Assembly: GCF_042186555.1 (NCBI RefSeq)
Contig: NC_133325.1
Span: forward strand, 92,665,303-92,729,302
Length of the DNA stretch: 64,000 nt
Direction of reading: 5' to 3'
From: Aquarana catesbeiana
Taxonomy: Eukaryota; Chordata; Amphibia; Anura; Ranidae
This document shows, in pieces, positions 10,241 to 21,543 of this stretch. The translations under genes were made by a program, and so were the position numbers. The notes beneath the pieces are model-generated. The model saw nothing but the letters and a program-made list of their open reading frames with translations, ran no database searches and had not been told where the DNA came from. Each line of letters opens with the position of its first letter. The stretch's first letter is position 1.

Positions 10241-10986
10241 CCGTATTTATCGGCGTATAACACGCGCCGGCGTATAACACGCATCCAAGTTAAGGAGGGA
10301 ATTTTAAGGAAAAAAACTTTTAGGAGTAAAGTTTAAGGAAGAAAAACTTACATTAAAATGCCCATCAATGCAGCGTTATCGGTGTCCATCTGCAGCCTTG
10401 TCAGTGTCAGTGCAGCCTTGCCCAGTGTCCAGTGCAGCCTTGTCAGTGCAGCCTTGCCCCAGTGTCCATTGCAGCCTTGTCAGTGCAGCTTTGCCCCAGT
10501 GCAGCCTTGTCAGTGCAGCCTTGTCAGTGCAGCAATGTCAGTGCAGCCATGTCAGTGCAGCTTTTCTCCAGTGCAGCCTTGCCCCAGTGCAGCTTTGCCC
10601 CCATGCAGCTTTGCCCCCATGCAGCCTTGCCCCAGTGCAGCCTTGCCCCCCCGTGCAGCCTTGCCCCCCCGTGCAGCTTTGTGGGATCGCCGTGATCCCT
10701 GCCATCATACACAGCCCTGTGTAAATTTAAATATGGCGCCGAGACTGCAGGGACTCGGCGGAGCGCTGATACACATAGCCGAGAGTCCTCGGGTTTTCTC
10801 GGCGTCGCTTACAGTCCCGCCCAGTTCCGCCCTATGGGCGGGACTGTAAGCGACGCCGAGAAAACCCGAGGAACCCGATCGCTCCGATCACACACAATTG
10901 GGGGGGGATCGGCCTATAACACGCACCCACGATTTTCCCCTGATTTTCAGGGGAAAAAAGTGCGTGTTATATGCCGATAAATACGG
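10241..10986. mobile_element. TA-flanked MITE inside the Tc1 TIR region
   Basis: Ends are ccgtatttatcggcgtataa and its near-perfect reverse complement, bounded by TA. The interior holds a minisatellite (about 10,365-10,680, cagtgcagccttg units) and a perfect hairpin. A TA target suggests mobilisation by a Tc1/mariner-type enzyme (inference). Confidence 0.75.
10787..10871. repeat. Perfect 36-bp-arm palindrome
   Basis: Arms 10,787-10,822 and 10,836-10,871 are exact reverse complements around a 13-bp spacer. The stem is GC-rich and contains ggcgtcgcttacagtcccgc. Confidence 0.95.
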
Positions 10987-11353
10987 TACCTTTTCTCATG
11001 ATTGGATGAACCCGTCTATGAAGTTCAAGGCTTAATGAGCTCACCAAACCAATTGTGTGTTCCAATTAATCAGTGCTAAGTAGTTACTGGTATTCAAATC
11101 AACAAAATGACAAGGGTGCCCAAATTTATGCACCTGTCTAATTTCATTTTGATGCATATTGCACATTTTCTGTTAATCCAATAAACCTCATTTCACTACT
11201 GAAATATTACTGTGTCCTTCAGTTATTTGATAGATCAAAATGAAATTGCTGATCCAAACACTCAAATATTTATAAATGACAATCATGGAAATTGTCAGGG
11301 ATTCCTAAACTTTTGCATACGACTGTATTTTTATGTTATTTTTAAAATTCATG

Positions 11354-11724
11354 AGCCTCAGTTCACACTATTGCGATGTGGGAACCATCTCATCTCCCTC
11401 ACAGGCAGTTCCCACTGCCCTCTGCGAACCACTGTGGGTGTCAATACAAAGTTAATGACACCCCCAATTTGGCTTTGCAGATCGCAGTGCAAACTGTGAA
11501 TTCGGACTGGAATCGGATCACATGGGTGTGTACACCAATGCAATCTAATTCCAGTGTGGGGAAAAAAAAAGGTTCCTGCACCTTTTTTGTGTGAATCCAA
11601 TGCGAGTTCAGCCATACAACTGTATGGCTGAATTCGCATTGCACAGACATTGCATGTGATCGGCACAGCAGTGCGGTGCCAATCACATGCGATGTCTGTA
11701 TTCGCATATGTGTGAACCCAGGCT
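11354..11724. mobile_element. MITE of the GGTTCACAC type
   Basis: Ends agcctcagttcacac and gtgtgaacccaggct are inverted repeats. Inside, 11,606-11,640 forms a hairpin (gttcagccatacaa / ttgtatggctgaa) and 11,641-11,700 a second one around the sequence tcggcacagcag. Non-coding. Confidence 0.7.
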
Positions 11725-11938
11725 GAAAGTTTATTATTTCAAAAATTGTGTTTGAAAAACCACTGCGCAAATACCGTGTGACATAAAAAAATTGCAACGA
11801 TCGCCATTTTATTCCCTAGGGTATCTGCTAAAAACATATATATATAATGTTTGGGGGTTATAAGTAATTTTCTATCAAAAAACACTGATTTAAACTTGTA
11901 AACAAAAAGTGCCAGAAAAGGCCTGGTCTTCATGTGGT

Positions 11939-13029
11939 TAAGAATCTATAACACCCTCTCATGTCTGGTAAAAAACAATCTGTTTTGCCTGCAGTTTAGG
12001 AACTCCCAAAACTTTGCGATTGTTCCCAGCCTGTACAAACGTAAACGTAGGCTTGCATATTCTTAGCTTCTTCCAATCCCTATACAGCAGAGGAGGCGGG
12101 GCCAGATGTCAAAACAGCCACAGTGGGAGATCTGTCCATATATGCCGTATAGTGTGGGTGGAGAAATTAGTGAATCTGAAGCGAAGGGTGTGTGACCAAT
12201 CCCTATTCGATCGACTTCTGTCAAAAGGGACATGCTGAAGAGCTTTTCTCGATCTGATTTGCCGGTTTGATCTGATTGGCTGCAGCTAATGATCAGTGTA
12301 CTCTGACAGCGGCACAATACAGTGTCCAGCGGGGGGGGGATTCCGCCATCCACCTCACTTGTTCAGTCTGCTGGTTGAGCGAAAAAAACGAAAAACAAAA
12401 ACGAACCACCTATGGCTAGCTTTAGCAGTTTGTGGTCAGACTCCTCAAACATGATATGGTGTTATAGTAGTAACCCAAAGTACAATCGGTGCTGAAAAGT
12501 CAATCCAGAACACAAATGTGAGATATCGGTGCAACTGTCAGTACTGACAATCAGGAACAATTCCTTCCAGGGACAGATCTTCATAATCTAGAACTGTCCT
12601 GGGAAGGCTGAGCCTGTTATTAGCTCTGAACACATCACAGAGGGATCAATCTTAAACATACACTGACATCATGGGAAGGATTTACTAACCAGACAATTGT
12701 AATGGGCTAGGATGTCTTCATCAGAAGTATTCCTCAGGCTCCCAGCTTCTTCACCCTCCTTACAGAAGACACAGACCTCTTCTGGTATGTCAGCCATGGA
12801 GCTCAGTGCTAGGACGGAATAGTAATCTCTTCTAAGCACTTTCACTTTCTATTACCGGGTTGAACATAAACCAGGCTGTAGGACGGGCCAATCTGCATTA
12901 CAGTGTTTGTATTCAAACTCTTAAAGTGGTACTAAGCCTAAAACCAAAACGGTAAAATATATTGCAACTTACCAATCATTAGATGTGGTGGCTGCATTAG
13001 TTTTCTTTATTTTTGGCTTATCCCCCCCT
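11939..13029. other. Unassigned non-coding sequence
   Basis: No gene or family recognised across most of this kilobase. 12,930-13,000 resembles a dispersed repeat head (aaagtggtactaagcctaaa) that also begins another repeat at about 17,055 (aaagtggtagtaaacgcacc). Confidence 0.45.
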
Positions 13030-14160
13030 CAGTGGCAGCTGGTGCTTTTTTTTTTTGGGGGGGGGGGGGGGTGCAAACAAATGGAAACATTGTGAAAAAC
13101 ACAGAAAAAAAAAATTAAATTGCAGCCACTGTGCCCATAAAATGCAGCCACTGTGCCCATCATATGCAGCCTCTGTGCTCATCATATGCAACCTCTGTGC
13201 CCATCATATGCAGCTTCTGTGCCCATCATATGCAGCTTCTGTGCCCACCATATGCAGCTTCTGTGCCCATCATATGCACCCCCTGAGCCCATCATATGCA
13301 GCTTCTGTGCCCACCATATGCAGCCTCTGTGCCCATCATATGCAGCCTCTGTGCCCATCATATGCAGCTTCTGTGCCCATCATATGCAGCTTCTGTGCCC
13401 TCCATATGCAGCTTCTGTGTCCATCATATGCAGCTTCTGTGTCCACCATATGCACCTTCTCTGCCCATCATATGCAGCTTCCTTGCCCACCATATGTAGC
13501 TTCGGTGCCAATCATATGCAGCTTCTGTGCCCACCATATGCAGCCACTATGACCCCCCCCGCTCGCCCACCATCAGACCCGCACTTACCCCATCCGGGTG
13601 ATGGCAGCAAGTTGTGGGATGGGCAGGCGACGGCTCCTGCATCCTCAATGGTTCCCGTGCGTTTTCTCCTCCTCCGTTCCGCTGGGCTCGGGCCACACAG
13701 CACAACGGCAGTACCTCGCGGGAGGAGGTCCGGCACTTACCGGGCTGTTGGGTCCACTCTGCTCCTGTGTCTCCTGTGTCAGCAGTGGCGGCGGAAGAGT
13801 CCGATCCTCCAGCTTCCTCCCCTGTGTATCTATTCCGCCAAAGCGCCGGGCAAACAGGTCTCACTGACCTACCTCCTGATTGGCGGGGAGGCACTGTGGT
13901 GTAAAAATAGCAAAAATTAATTTGCTATGGTCACATAACAGAGTGGGATCAGGGCGCAGAGAGCTCACCCTTTTTTGAAGCCTATTAGAGCCTCAGGCTC
14001 TAATCAGGTGCTTAAAAAAAGCCACCCCCGCCCACACTGCCATAGGAGTCCATGCGTCCGGCGTCTTGAAAGGGGCCAGGCGCATGAATAGAGAGGCGGT
14101 GGCAGGGATTAGGGGGGCGGCGCCCGTGCGCCCACAATGCACAGGCCGCCCCTGTCCCCC
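13030..14160. mobile_element. Putative non-autonomous DNA element containing a 22-bp minisatellite
   Basis: The left edge cagtggcagctggtgc and the right edge gcacaggccgcccctg are imperfect inverted repeats (about 12 of 16). Between them lie a G tract, the minisatellite at 13,126-13,550 and a CpG-rich tail. The CAG ends suggest hAT, but the C-rich flanks make an 8-bp TSD uncertain. Confidence 0.5.
13126..13550. repeat. 22-bp minisatellite, ~19 copies
   Basis: Unit tatgcagcttctgtgcccat plus two bases, with variants cctctg and ccacca. Three units make 66 bp, so all frames stay open and give a 22-residue peptide repeat (AASVPIICSFCAHHMQLLCP). The reading frames of up to 255 codons here are products of the repeat, not genes. 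Confidence 0.92.
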
Positions 14161-14735
14161 GTTTTATTTCACCTCTGGAACCAGCCAGTAACACACTTCC
14201 TGTCTTAGGCTGTCTGCATTCTGGATGAAGTAGTAAAGCCTTTGGACAGCAGTATTGTCAGCTTGGGGAGAGGGTAATGTTAGGCCACATGCACACTCTA
14301 TTCTTTCAGATGCCTTTTCACCTTAGGCCTGGTTCACACTTATGCGTTTTTTAGTGCTTTTTGTATTTAACATGGTTTTCTATGGGACATGTTCACACCA
14401 ATGCTTTTTTCAGCTGCTGCATTTTTGTAAAGGGTCAGGGACTTTTTTTATCCCCTGTTCACACGCGTACGACTTCAGGTGCGACATGCGATTTCCAAAG
14501 CGCACCCAAAGTCGCACCTAATGTGCTTCTATGGCTCTGTCTTAATAGTTGTGACTTGAAGTGGTGCGTTTTGAAAATGAGTTCATGTATTCCTTTTTCC
14601 CGACTTCAGTGCGATTTATCACTCACAGGCTGTAATGTAAATCACACTGAAGTCGCGTCTGTGTCCATATTAGCGAGACTTTGAGCCATTTTTCACTTTA
14701 TTTTTAACCCTTTCCTAAAGAATTTCTGGCAATTA
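14161..14735. repeat. GGTTCACAC-type MITE fragments
   Basis: taggcctggttcacac at about 14,324 and a second cccctgttcacac at about 14,453 start segments containing gtgcgac/gtcgcac inverted tracts. Complete boundaries are not visible. Non-coding. Confidence 0.5.
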
Positions 14736-15220
14736 CTTGAGAAAAAAACAATGTGGGGGTCCCCCCCATCCATACCAGGCCCTTCGGGTCTGGTATGGAT
14801 TTTAAGGGGAACCCCATGCCAACATTTAAAAAAAGAAAATAGCATTGGGTCCCCCCCAAAATCCATACCAGATCCTTATCGAGCATGCAGCCTGGTAGGC
14901 CAGGAAAGGGGGGGCGAGTGAGCATTGCCCCCAAACCATACCAGGCCACATACTTCAACATGGGGGGTGCACTGTGTCCCCATGTTGATGGGGCCAAGGC
15001 CTCATCCCCACAACCCTGCTTCCAGAGTCTGATAAGTCACCCCCTGCACCCCCACAACCACTAGGCCAGGGTTGAGGGTAAGAGGCCCTTTCCTCATTAA
15101 CATGGGGACAAGGTGCTTTGGGGCCCCTACATGCTCAGAATAGGGTGTGGAATGGATTTTGGAGGGGAACCCACGGCATTTTTGGAAACACTGACATTGC
15201 CCATACCAAGTCATTTGCCT
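14736..15220. repeat. TGGTATGGATTTTAAGGGGAACCCC module, copy 1
   Basis: Order of landmarks: gtctggtatggattttaagg, a variable poly-A, ccccccaaaatccataccag, a C/G-rich tract, then accttgtccccatgttgatg-like sequence. The same order recurs at 18,960-19,850, 48,478-48,600, 58,790-59,300 and 61,808-62,200. Non-coding. Confidence 0.75.
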
Positions 15221-15713
15221 GGTTTACACAGCATGACAAATTATCAGCCCTGGTATTTACAGACAGTTGTAAAAATCACAGATTTTTTTATAACTATCTG
15301 CAAATTTACTGACTGTTGGCAATCCTGTCATTAATACATTGTATTGGCCAGAATATTAATTAATTCTGGCTATCAGAATGTATTAACATGCCTAATGTTA
15401 ACATGCGTTTATGTGCGTTTGCACATTTTTTCCAGTCCAAACGCTCTTCTTCAGAATGCGCAAGTGCTGGGGGTTTTTTCTGCCTCAACTCCTATAAATG
15501 TATGGACTCAGTTAACAAACAGTGGCGTATAGAGGCAGAAAAGAAATGAAAAGTCAAATGCCTTTCAAAACAGGCATTTTTGAGATCAAGTGTGCATGAG
15601 TCAAGCTGCATTTGTCTGCACTGCGAATGCACAGAAATGCACGTAAATGAAGTGCAGTGCATATAAAACCACAAAAAAACAAAGAAGACGATGACCTTAA
15701 AAGAGAATGCAAC
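15221..15713. other. Unassigned non-coding sequence
   Basis: No coding capacity and no family recognised. Confidence 0.45.
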
Positions 15714-15920
15714 TTTAGGCCCCTTTCACACGGATGGTCCGAATCCGATCGGGTCTGTCTGTTAGTTTTTCGGCCAGACTCGATCGTACCATCCATTGCT
15801 CTCTATCTGATTCGATCCTGTCTGCTATAAACAGATGGATAAGGATCCATTCCCCATAGAGGAGAGCGGGGCTTTGTCCGTGTCTGTGCATGGCAGAGCG
15901 GACACAGACCTGTCTAAATA
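15714..15920. mobile_element. AGGCCCCTTTCACACGG-type MITE, partial
   Basis: The left end taggcccctttcacacgg matches the complete elements at 21,544-21,930 and 39,076-39,475. The interior shares gatccgatc-like tracts and ccccatagaggagagcgggg. The right end is missing. Confidence 0.65.
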
Positions 15921-16000
15921 AAATAAATTGCACCAAAATTATAAAGAGTGGAAAAAGGAAAAACGATATGTGTTGACCCTAGTAAGCAATCACATCCTGA

Positions 16001-16428
16001 TGCCACGTACACACGAGCGGAATGTCCGTCAGAAAAAGTCCCATGGGAGCTATTCATCGTATATTCCGACCGTGTGTATGCCCCATCGGACATTTTCTGT
16101 CGAAAATTCAGACGGACTTAGATAGAGAACATGTTCTAAATTTTTCAGACGGAACTAATTACTATCGGGAAACCCGATCGTCTGTATGCTGTTCCGACGT
16201 ACCAAAAACAACGCATGCTCTGAAGCAAGTACAAGACGGAAGCTATTGGCTACTGGCTATTGAACTTCCTTTTTCTAGTCCCGTCGTACGTGCTGTACGT
16301 CACCGCGTTCTGGACGGTCGGACTTTGGTGTGACCGTGTGTATGCCTTGCGCAGAATTCCATCGGAACTCCGTCAGAAAAACCTTCAGAGTCTATTCCGA
16401 CGGCAAAACCGGTCGTCTGTACAGGGCA
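16001..16428. mobile_element. PIF/Harbinger-derived MITE, 428 bp, diverged
   Basis: Ends tgccacgtacacacgagcgg and ccggtcgtctgtacagggca are diverged versions of the Harbinger TIR. The interior keeps pieces such as the nnccgtgtgtatgcc tract. More decayed than the copies at 5,680 and 20,390. Confidence 0.75.
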
Positions 16429-17049
16429 TAATTGTATTTTATCAGGTCCTTTAGAAAATCGAACCTGATTTCAGTTTTTTCCTTCTTCCAGTTTTTATGA
16501 ACGCTGTTGGTTATTGTCCAGTATTAGTGTCCAAACTGAAGTGAGTGTGCTGCTACCTACAAGGAGATGGTGCCCTTTGCACCTCCTCAGTAAGGCTGGC
16601 TGTTATGGTGCAAAGTGCACCATGTTGTGTCGAACAGAGCACTCCTGACTTTTTAACTTTCACAGATTAAAAAAAAAGGGTGAATGCACTGCCTAACACA
16701 GGATGGTGCACTGTAATACTGGGCAGGTACAAAGGGCACCATCTTGTGGAAGGAAGCACACTCATTGTGTTGACATTAGCTTAATTTTCAATTAATCACA
16801 GAAAAAAAAAATAAACAGAAGAATTACCAGCCTTGAAAACACTGACTTTTCTTTAGGCTAGGTTTACATCTAAGCGGGTGCGAGAAGGTATGTAATTGCA
16901 CACCTTCCTGCACTGGCAGAGGATAAACACACTACTGCTTAGGAGATTTGCGGCGGTACACTACAATGCGGGAAACCCTCAATCCACGAATGTTTCATGC
17001 ACCTCATTCACATCGCACCCCCCTTGCAATCTGCAGTGGGTGTCAGTGC
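16429..17049. other. Unassigned non-coding sequence
   Basis: A short duplicated tract (ggtgccctttgcac; gggcaccatcttgtgg inverse) is visible at 16,569-16,755. No gene seen. Confidence 0.4.
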
Positions 17050-17430
17050 TATTTTAAAGTGGTAGTAAACGCACCAACAAAACACAAACCTGCTAGACAA
17101 AGACATAATGAGCTAGTGTGCATAGCATACTAGCTCATGATGAATTACTTACCTTAGATTGGAGCCCCCGCAGCGGTCCTCGTACACCGCTTCGGCCGGC
17201 GACTTCACTCCAGGAGTTACTTCCGGGTATCGCGGGCTCCGGAGCCGCGATGACATCACTCCTGTGCATGCGCGCGGGAGCCACCGGTAAAGGCACACTA
17301 GCTGAAGCAATGACACGGACGTGCTATTGCTTCAGTGTGCATGTGCCGATGACGTCGGCACATGCTGATACAGGGGATATCTCCTAATCTGTGCAGGTTT
17401 AGGAGATATCGGAGGTAGCTAAGGTTGCAA
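17050..17430. repeat. Dispersed SINE-like repeat
   Basis: Starts aaagtggtagtaaacgcacc and includes a CpG-rich body (ggcgacttcactccagg, gcatgcgcgcgggagcc) and inverted tracts catgtgccgatgacgtcggc. No terminal repeat or poly-A tail clear enough to name a family. Confidence 0.45.
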
Positions 17431-18840
17431 AACCGTGTGTTTGCCTGCCCCAGATCGTATTCACAAAACGACCATGCGAACCAGTTGCCACGCAGTTCCA
17501 AAATTGGTGCATGCATGACTTTGGTGCGATTTGAGCCCATTCAAAATGAATGGGCCTCGATTGCACCACAATCAACACAGTAAGCCTGGTTTCATACTAT
17601 GGTTTCCATGTAAATCGCATGGTTTGCTGGGGTTTTTTGCCTTCCTCTGGATCAACTGTGGGTATAGGATTGTGTATATGGAAATGTATGGTTTTTTTTT
17701 GGTTGTACTAAATGGAATTGTCTTTATTCAACCCGACTAACTATGTAACTATTTCATGCGTGTATTTAATGTAGCTATTTGCCCAGAGATACAACTTTAA
17801 CGTAAGTTATTAAAGGAGAAGTCCAGCCTGAGCTCATTTGGCTGGGCTTCTCCTATGGATCACAGGAGTGCAATCCCTTTTGCACGCCTGTAACCCATTC
17901 TCAGCAGAGAGAGGGCTGAAGTCGGCTCTCTGCTGACGTCTCTGCAAACTCTGGAAGTCTGGATCCGCCAGGTGCCTGGACTGATAGCCGTCTCAGCCAC
18001 TCAGCTAACCGCTGAGACAGCGGATCCCCACCCCTCCACAGTTTAGCACTCCAGTGAGCGTGGAGGAGCAGAGCGGAGAGCTGCTGATTGACAGTCAGCA
18101 GCTCTCGGCTGAGCCATCGGCGATGTTTGATCATTCTCAGTGCGGTTCTCAGTGCAGAGACACCGGGGGACAGATGCAGCATCGGACCAATGCTACATCC
18201 ACCTAGGTAAGTATGATTATGGGGGAAAAAATTCCCATGCTTCTCTTTTAAAAGAAAGACTTTTTTTTTTTTTTTTGATAATTGACTTTTTATTGATTTA
18301 CAAAATAAGTGCATTACAGCACTTAGGCCTCATGCACATGCAGTGTATGAAAAAGCCCCCCTGAATGCCAGAACCGCTGGCAGAAAAATACAACAGAAAA
18401 AAACGTACGTTTAGATGCGTTTTGCCCACACATTTATGCACGTGTAGATGCAAGTACGCGCATCGACACGTACAAGCAATTTTTTTTCTAAAACACTGCC
18501 CTCTGCTAATTTTTCACTTACAAATGCCCACAATGCATTGGCAAATATTAAACCATCATTTTTTTGGCTCCATTTTGAGAGCAGGGGGGCACTTTGTGTT
18601 CATTATGTATCCCATCATACAGAAGTTTGATGAAGCACTGCTGCTGATTCTGTTACAGAGGGTGAGGAGACAGAGATAGCTGCATGAGAAGAGCAGCTGT
18701 CATAGCTACTGGACTCTTTGGGATACTTTGCCAACATGTATGTAGAGCTGCGGAATTATCCAAAAGAAAATCTTTAACTTCGCAAGGATGTCTGTTGGTG
18801 TCTTCAATGAGCTCCTGGATAGACACAGACCCTAACTGAG
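17431..18840. repeat. Dispersed repeats, including aaaggagaagtccagcc block
   Basis: 17,811-18,250 begins taaaggagaagtccagcc and includes ctgctgattgacagtcagca, in the style of amphibian dispersed repeats. 18,300-18,700 has a ggcctcatgcacatgcagtg start. The rest shows nothing I can name. No coding region. Confidence 0.45.
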
Positions 18841-20089
18841 GCCGGGTTTACACTGGTGCGAAACGACAGCCGTCCTACTTTGGATCTGACTTTGCCCTGC
18901 GACTTGAAGCCGACATATGTCCGACCTTCAATGAACAGGGATCCGACATGGATCCCTGCCAATACCAGGCACTGTGTTTGGTATGAATCTTGAGTGGGAA
19001 CTCCGTGCCAAATTTTAAATAAAACACCGACATGGGTTCCCCCTCCAAGAGCATACCAGGTCCTTGGGTCTGGTATGGATTTTAAGGGGAACCCCCTACG
19101 CCAAAAAAAGGCATGGGAGTCCCCCCAAAATCCATGCCAGACCCTTAACTGAGCACGCAGCCCGGCCGGTCAGGAAAGGGGGTGGGGACAAGCTAGCGTG
19201 CCCCCCTCCTGATATGTACTAGGCTGCATGCCCTCAACATAGGGGGTGGGTGCTTTGGGGTAGGGGGTGCCCTGCGGCCCCCACCCTAAAGCACCTTGTC
19301 CCCATGTTGATGAGGACAAGGGCCTCTTGCCGACAACCCTGGCCGTTAGCTGTCAGGGTCTGTGGGCAGGGGGCTTATCAGAATCCGGGAGCCCCCTTTA
19401 ATAAAGGGGCCCCCAGATCTCGGCCCCTCACCCTATGTGAATGAATATGGGGTACCATACCCATTCACCTGGGGGAAAAGTGTCAATAAAAAAAACACAC
19501 TAGACAGGTTTTTAAAGCAATTTATTAGGTAGCTCCGGGGGTCTTCTTCCCACTTGGGGGGTCTCTTCCAACTTCTCTGCTCTCTCCAGCCTCTTCTCCC
19601 GCTCTCCAGTATCAGGAGGGGGGGGGCGCTCGCTCGTCCCCACCCCCTTTCCTGACCGGCCAGGCTGCGTGCTCGGATAAGGGTCTGGTATGGATTTTGG
19701 GGGGACCCCCATGCCGATTTTTCGGCGTAGGGGGTTCCCCCTAAAATCCATACCAGACCCAAGGGCCTGGTATGCTCCCGGAGGGGGAACCCATGTCGGT
19801 TTTTTATTTAAAATTTGGCATGGAGTTTCCCCTCAAGATCATCAGAGCACAAGTCGCATGCCAAAGTCAGATCATGCAAGACAGCGATGCGACTTTGATC
19901 CGACTTCAATGATATGGGCCGAAGTAGGATCAAAGTCGGACCAAAGTAGTACAGGGAGCATTTTCAAAGTCGGAACGACATGTGTCGGACCAGTTAAGAC
20001 GGCTCCCATAGGGAAACACTGATTTTCACACACCATGCGACATGAGCTCCCAGTGTCGGAGCGTTTGTCGCACTAGTGTAAACCCGGCC
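18841..20089. mobile_element. Snapback element with gccgggtttacactggtgcg ends
   Basis: gccgggtttacactggtgcg at 18,841 is matched by its inverse ending at about 20,088 (gtgtaaacccggc). Sub-terminal tracts around cgacttgaa, and their inverse at 19,850-20,040, extend the pairing. A large module (18,960-19,850) occupies the middle. Non-coding. Confidence 0.75.
18960..19850. repeat. TGGTATGG module, inverted pair, copy 2
   Basis: ggtctggtatggattttaag near 19,067 and ccctaaaatccataccagac near 19,738 face each other. Between them are accttgtccccatgttgatg and a cagggtctgtgggcaggggg tract. A longer relative of copy 1. Confidence 0.7.
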
Positions 20090-20260
20090 TTAGGCCCCTT
20101 TTACATGGGCTTTCCGATCAGGTCCATCTGTCAGTTTTTCAGGCGGACCTGATCGGAGCCTCCGTTCACTCCTATGGAGTAGCAGATGTCAGCAGTGACA
20201 TGTCCGCTGACACCCGTGCTATCCAATCCTGTCCATGAAATCCAGATGGATGGTGACCCT

Positions 20261-21311
20261 TAGACATGTGCACTGCCGAAAAATTCATTTGTTTTCGTTT
20301 CATTCGTTTTTTTGTTTAGTTTTTTTTTTTTTTGGGTAAATTCGAAAATCCGAAAATAAGAAAGCAAATCCGAAAGAATAACTAATTAATGCCCTGTACA
20401 CACGGTCGGACTTTCCGACGAAATATGTACGATGAGCTTGTTCGGAAATTCCAACCGTGTGTGGGCTCCATCTGACTTTTTCCATCGGAATTTCCGACAC
20501 ACAAAGTTTGAGAGCAGGCTATAAAATTTTCCAACAACAAAATCCGTTCGCATAAATTCCGACCGTGTGTGGACAATTCCGACGCACAAAGTGCCACGCA
20601 TGCTCAGAATAAATTAAGAGACGAAAGCTATTGGCTACTGCCTCGTTTATAGTCCCGACGTACGTGTTTTACGTCACCGCGTTCAGAACGATCAGATTTT
20701 CCGACAACTTTGTGCGACCGTGTGTATGCAAGACAAGTTTGAGCCAACATCCGTCGGAAAAACTCCATGGATTTTGTTGTCGGAATGTCCGATCAATGTC
20801 CGATCGTGTGTACAGGGCATAACTAATAATAACTAACTAATAAATTATAGGTATTGGAACTTCCTTTCAAATTTGGCTGTTAGTGAACGTAACGAATACA
20901 AATTTATCTGAAGTTACGAATGCCACATCTAAACAAATGGAATGGAATGAATTAATAATAAATAATACTTAAAAAAAGTTTTCATTATTATTATTGTTAT
21001 GTATTATTATTAATTAGTTCCGTTCCATTCATTTAGATACGGCATTCGTTATTTCAGATAATTCGTAACTTTGGACAAATTCGTATTCGTTAGGTTTACT
21101 AACAGCCAAATATAAAGGAAATTCCAATACCTTTAATTTATTAGTTAGTAACATTTAAGTTATTATTAGTTAGTTATTATTTCAGATTTTCGAATTTTCA
21201 GATTTTCAAATTTACGAATATTCAGGAAAAATTTGTTAAATGGGTTTTCGTTAATTCTCATTTAAATTTGTTAAAAAACGAATTCGGAACTAAATGAATT
21301 GCACATGTCTA
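20261..21311. mobile_element. Non-autonomous hAT, palindromic, TSD gtgaccct
   Basis: Ends tagacatgtgca / tgcacatgtcta with an exact 8-bp duplication gtgaccct (20,253-20,260; 21,312-21,319). The A/T-rich arms (attcgtt, aaatccgaaa and inverses) form a long snapback interrupted by a Harbinger MITE. Non-coding. Confidence 0.9.
20390..20819. mobile_element. PIF/Harbinger-derived MITE, 430 bp
   Basis: Same ends and length as the 5,680-6,109 copy, with an exact TAA duplication (20,387-20,389; 20,820-20,822). Third level of nesting here. Confidence 0.92.
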
Positions 21312-21543
21312 GTGACCCTATTTTGCATCCGTCTGGCGGATCGCATGGGATCAAACGAAAACAGACAGGCGGCCCATTTTCATCCGATCTCCCCATAGAG
21401 AAGAGTGGGGCTCTGACAGGTCTGTCTCTGCACAGTGGGTGGAGACGGACCTGTCATCCGCCTGCTCAGCAGTGATCAACAGAGCGATCCCCCGCTGAGC
21501 AAAGCGGAGTCTGCCGGGCGGACTGACCGTGTGAAAGGACCCT

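Larger units (their letters stand above)
8407..11325 (-). mobile_element. Tc1/mariner element with long TIRs and three insertions
   Basis: The left end (cagttgtatgcaaaagttta) and the right end are inverted repeats of roughly 230 bp, flanked by the TA dinucleotides expected for Tc1/mariner. The transposase runs on the minus strand. Later insertions lie at 8,682-8,841, 9,221-9,605 and 10,241-10,986. Without them the element is about 1.6 kb, normal for Tc1. Confidence 0.9.
8289..11938. mobile_element. Old TTAA-type element split by later insertions
   Basis: Three pieces, 8,289-8,404, 11,328-11,353 and 11,727-11,938, line up in order with the tail at about 1,690-2,036. The last piece shares ccactgcgcaaataccgtgtg and ends atgtggttaa. 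The gaps are exactly the Tc1 element and a MITE. Non-coding. Confidence 0.6.

Noticed and set aside
13013..13920. 255- and 179-codon frames with MQLLCPSYAASVPIICSF repeats
   Set aside because: They come from the 22-bp minisatellite (three units = 22 codons). The downstream part is CpG-rich repeat without a domain.
16022..16333. 103-codon plus-strand frame
   Set aside because: Falls wholly inside a Harbinger MITE and matches translations of the other MITE copies, which are non-coding.
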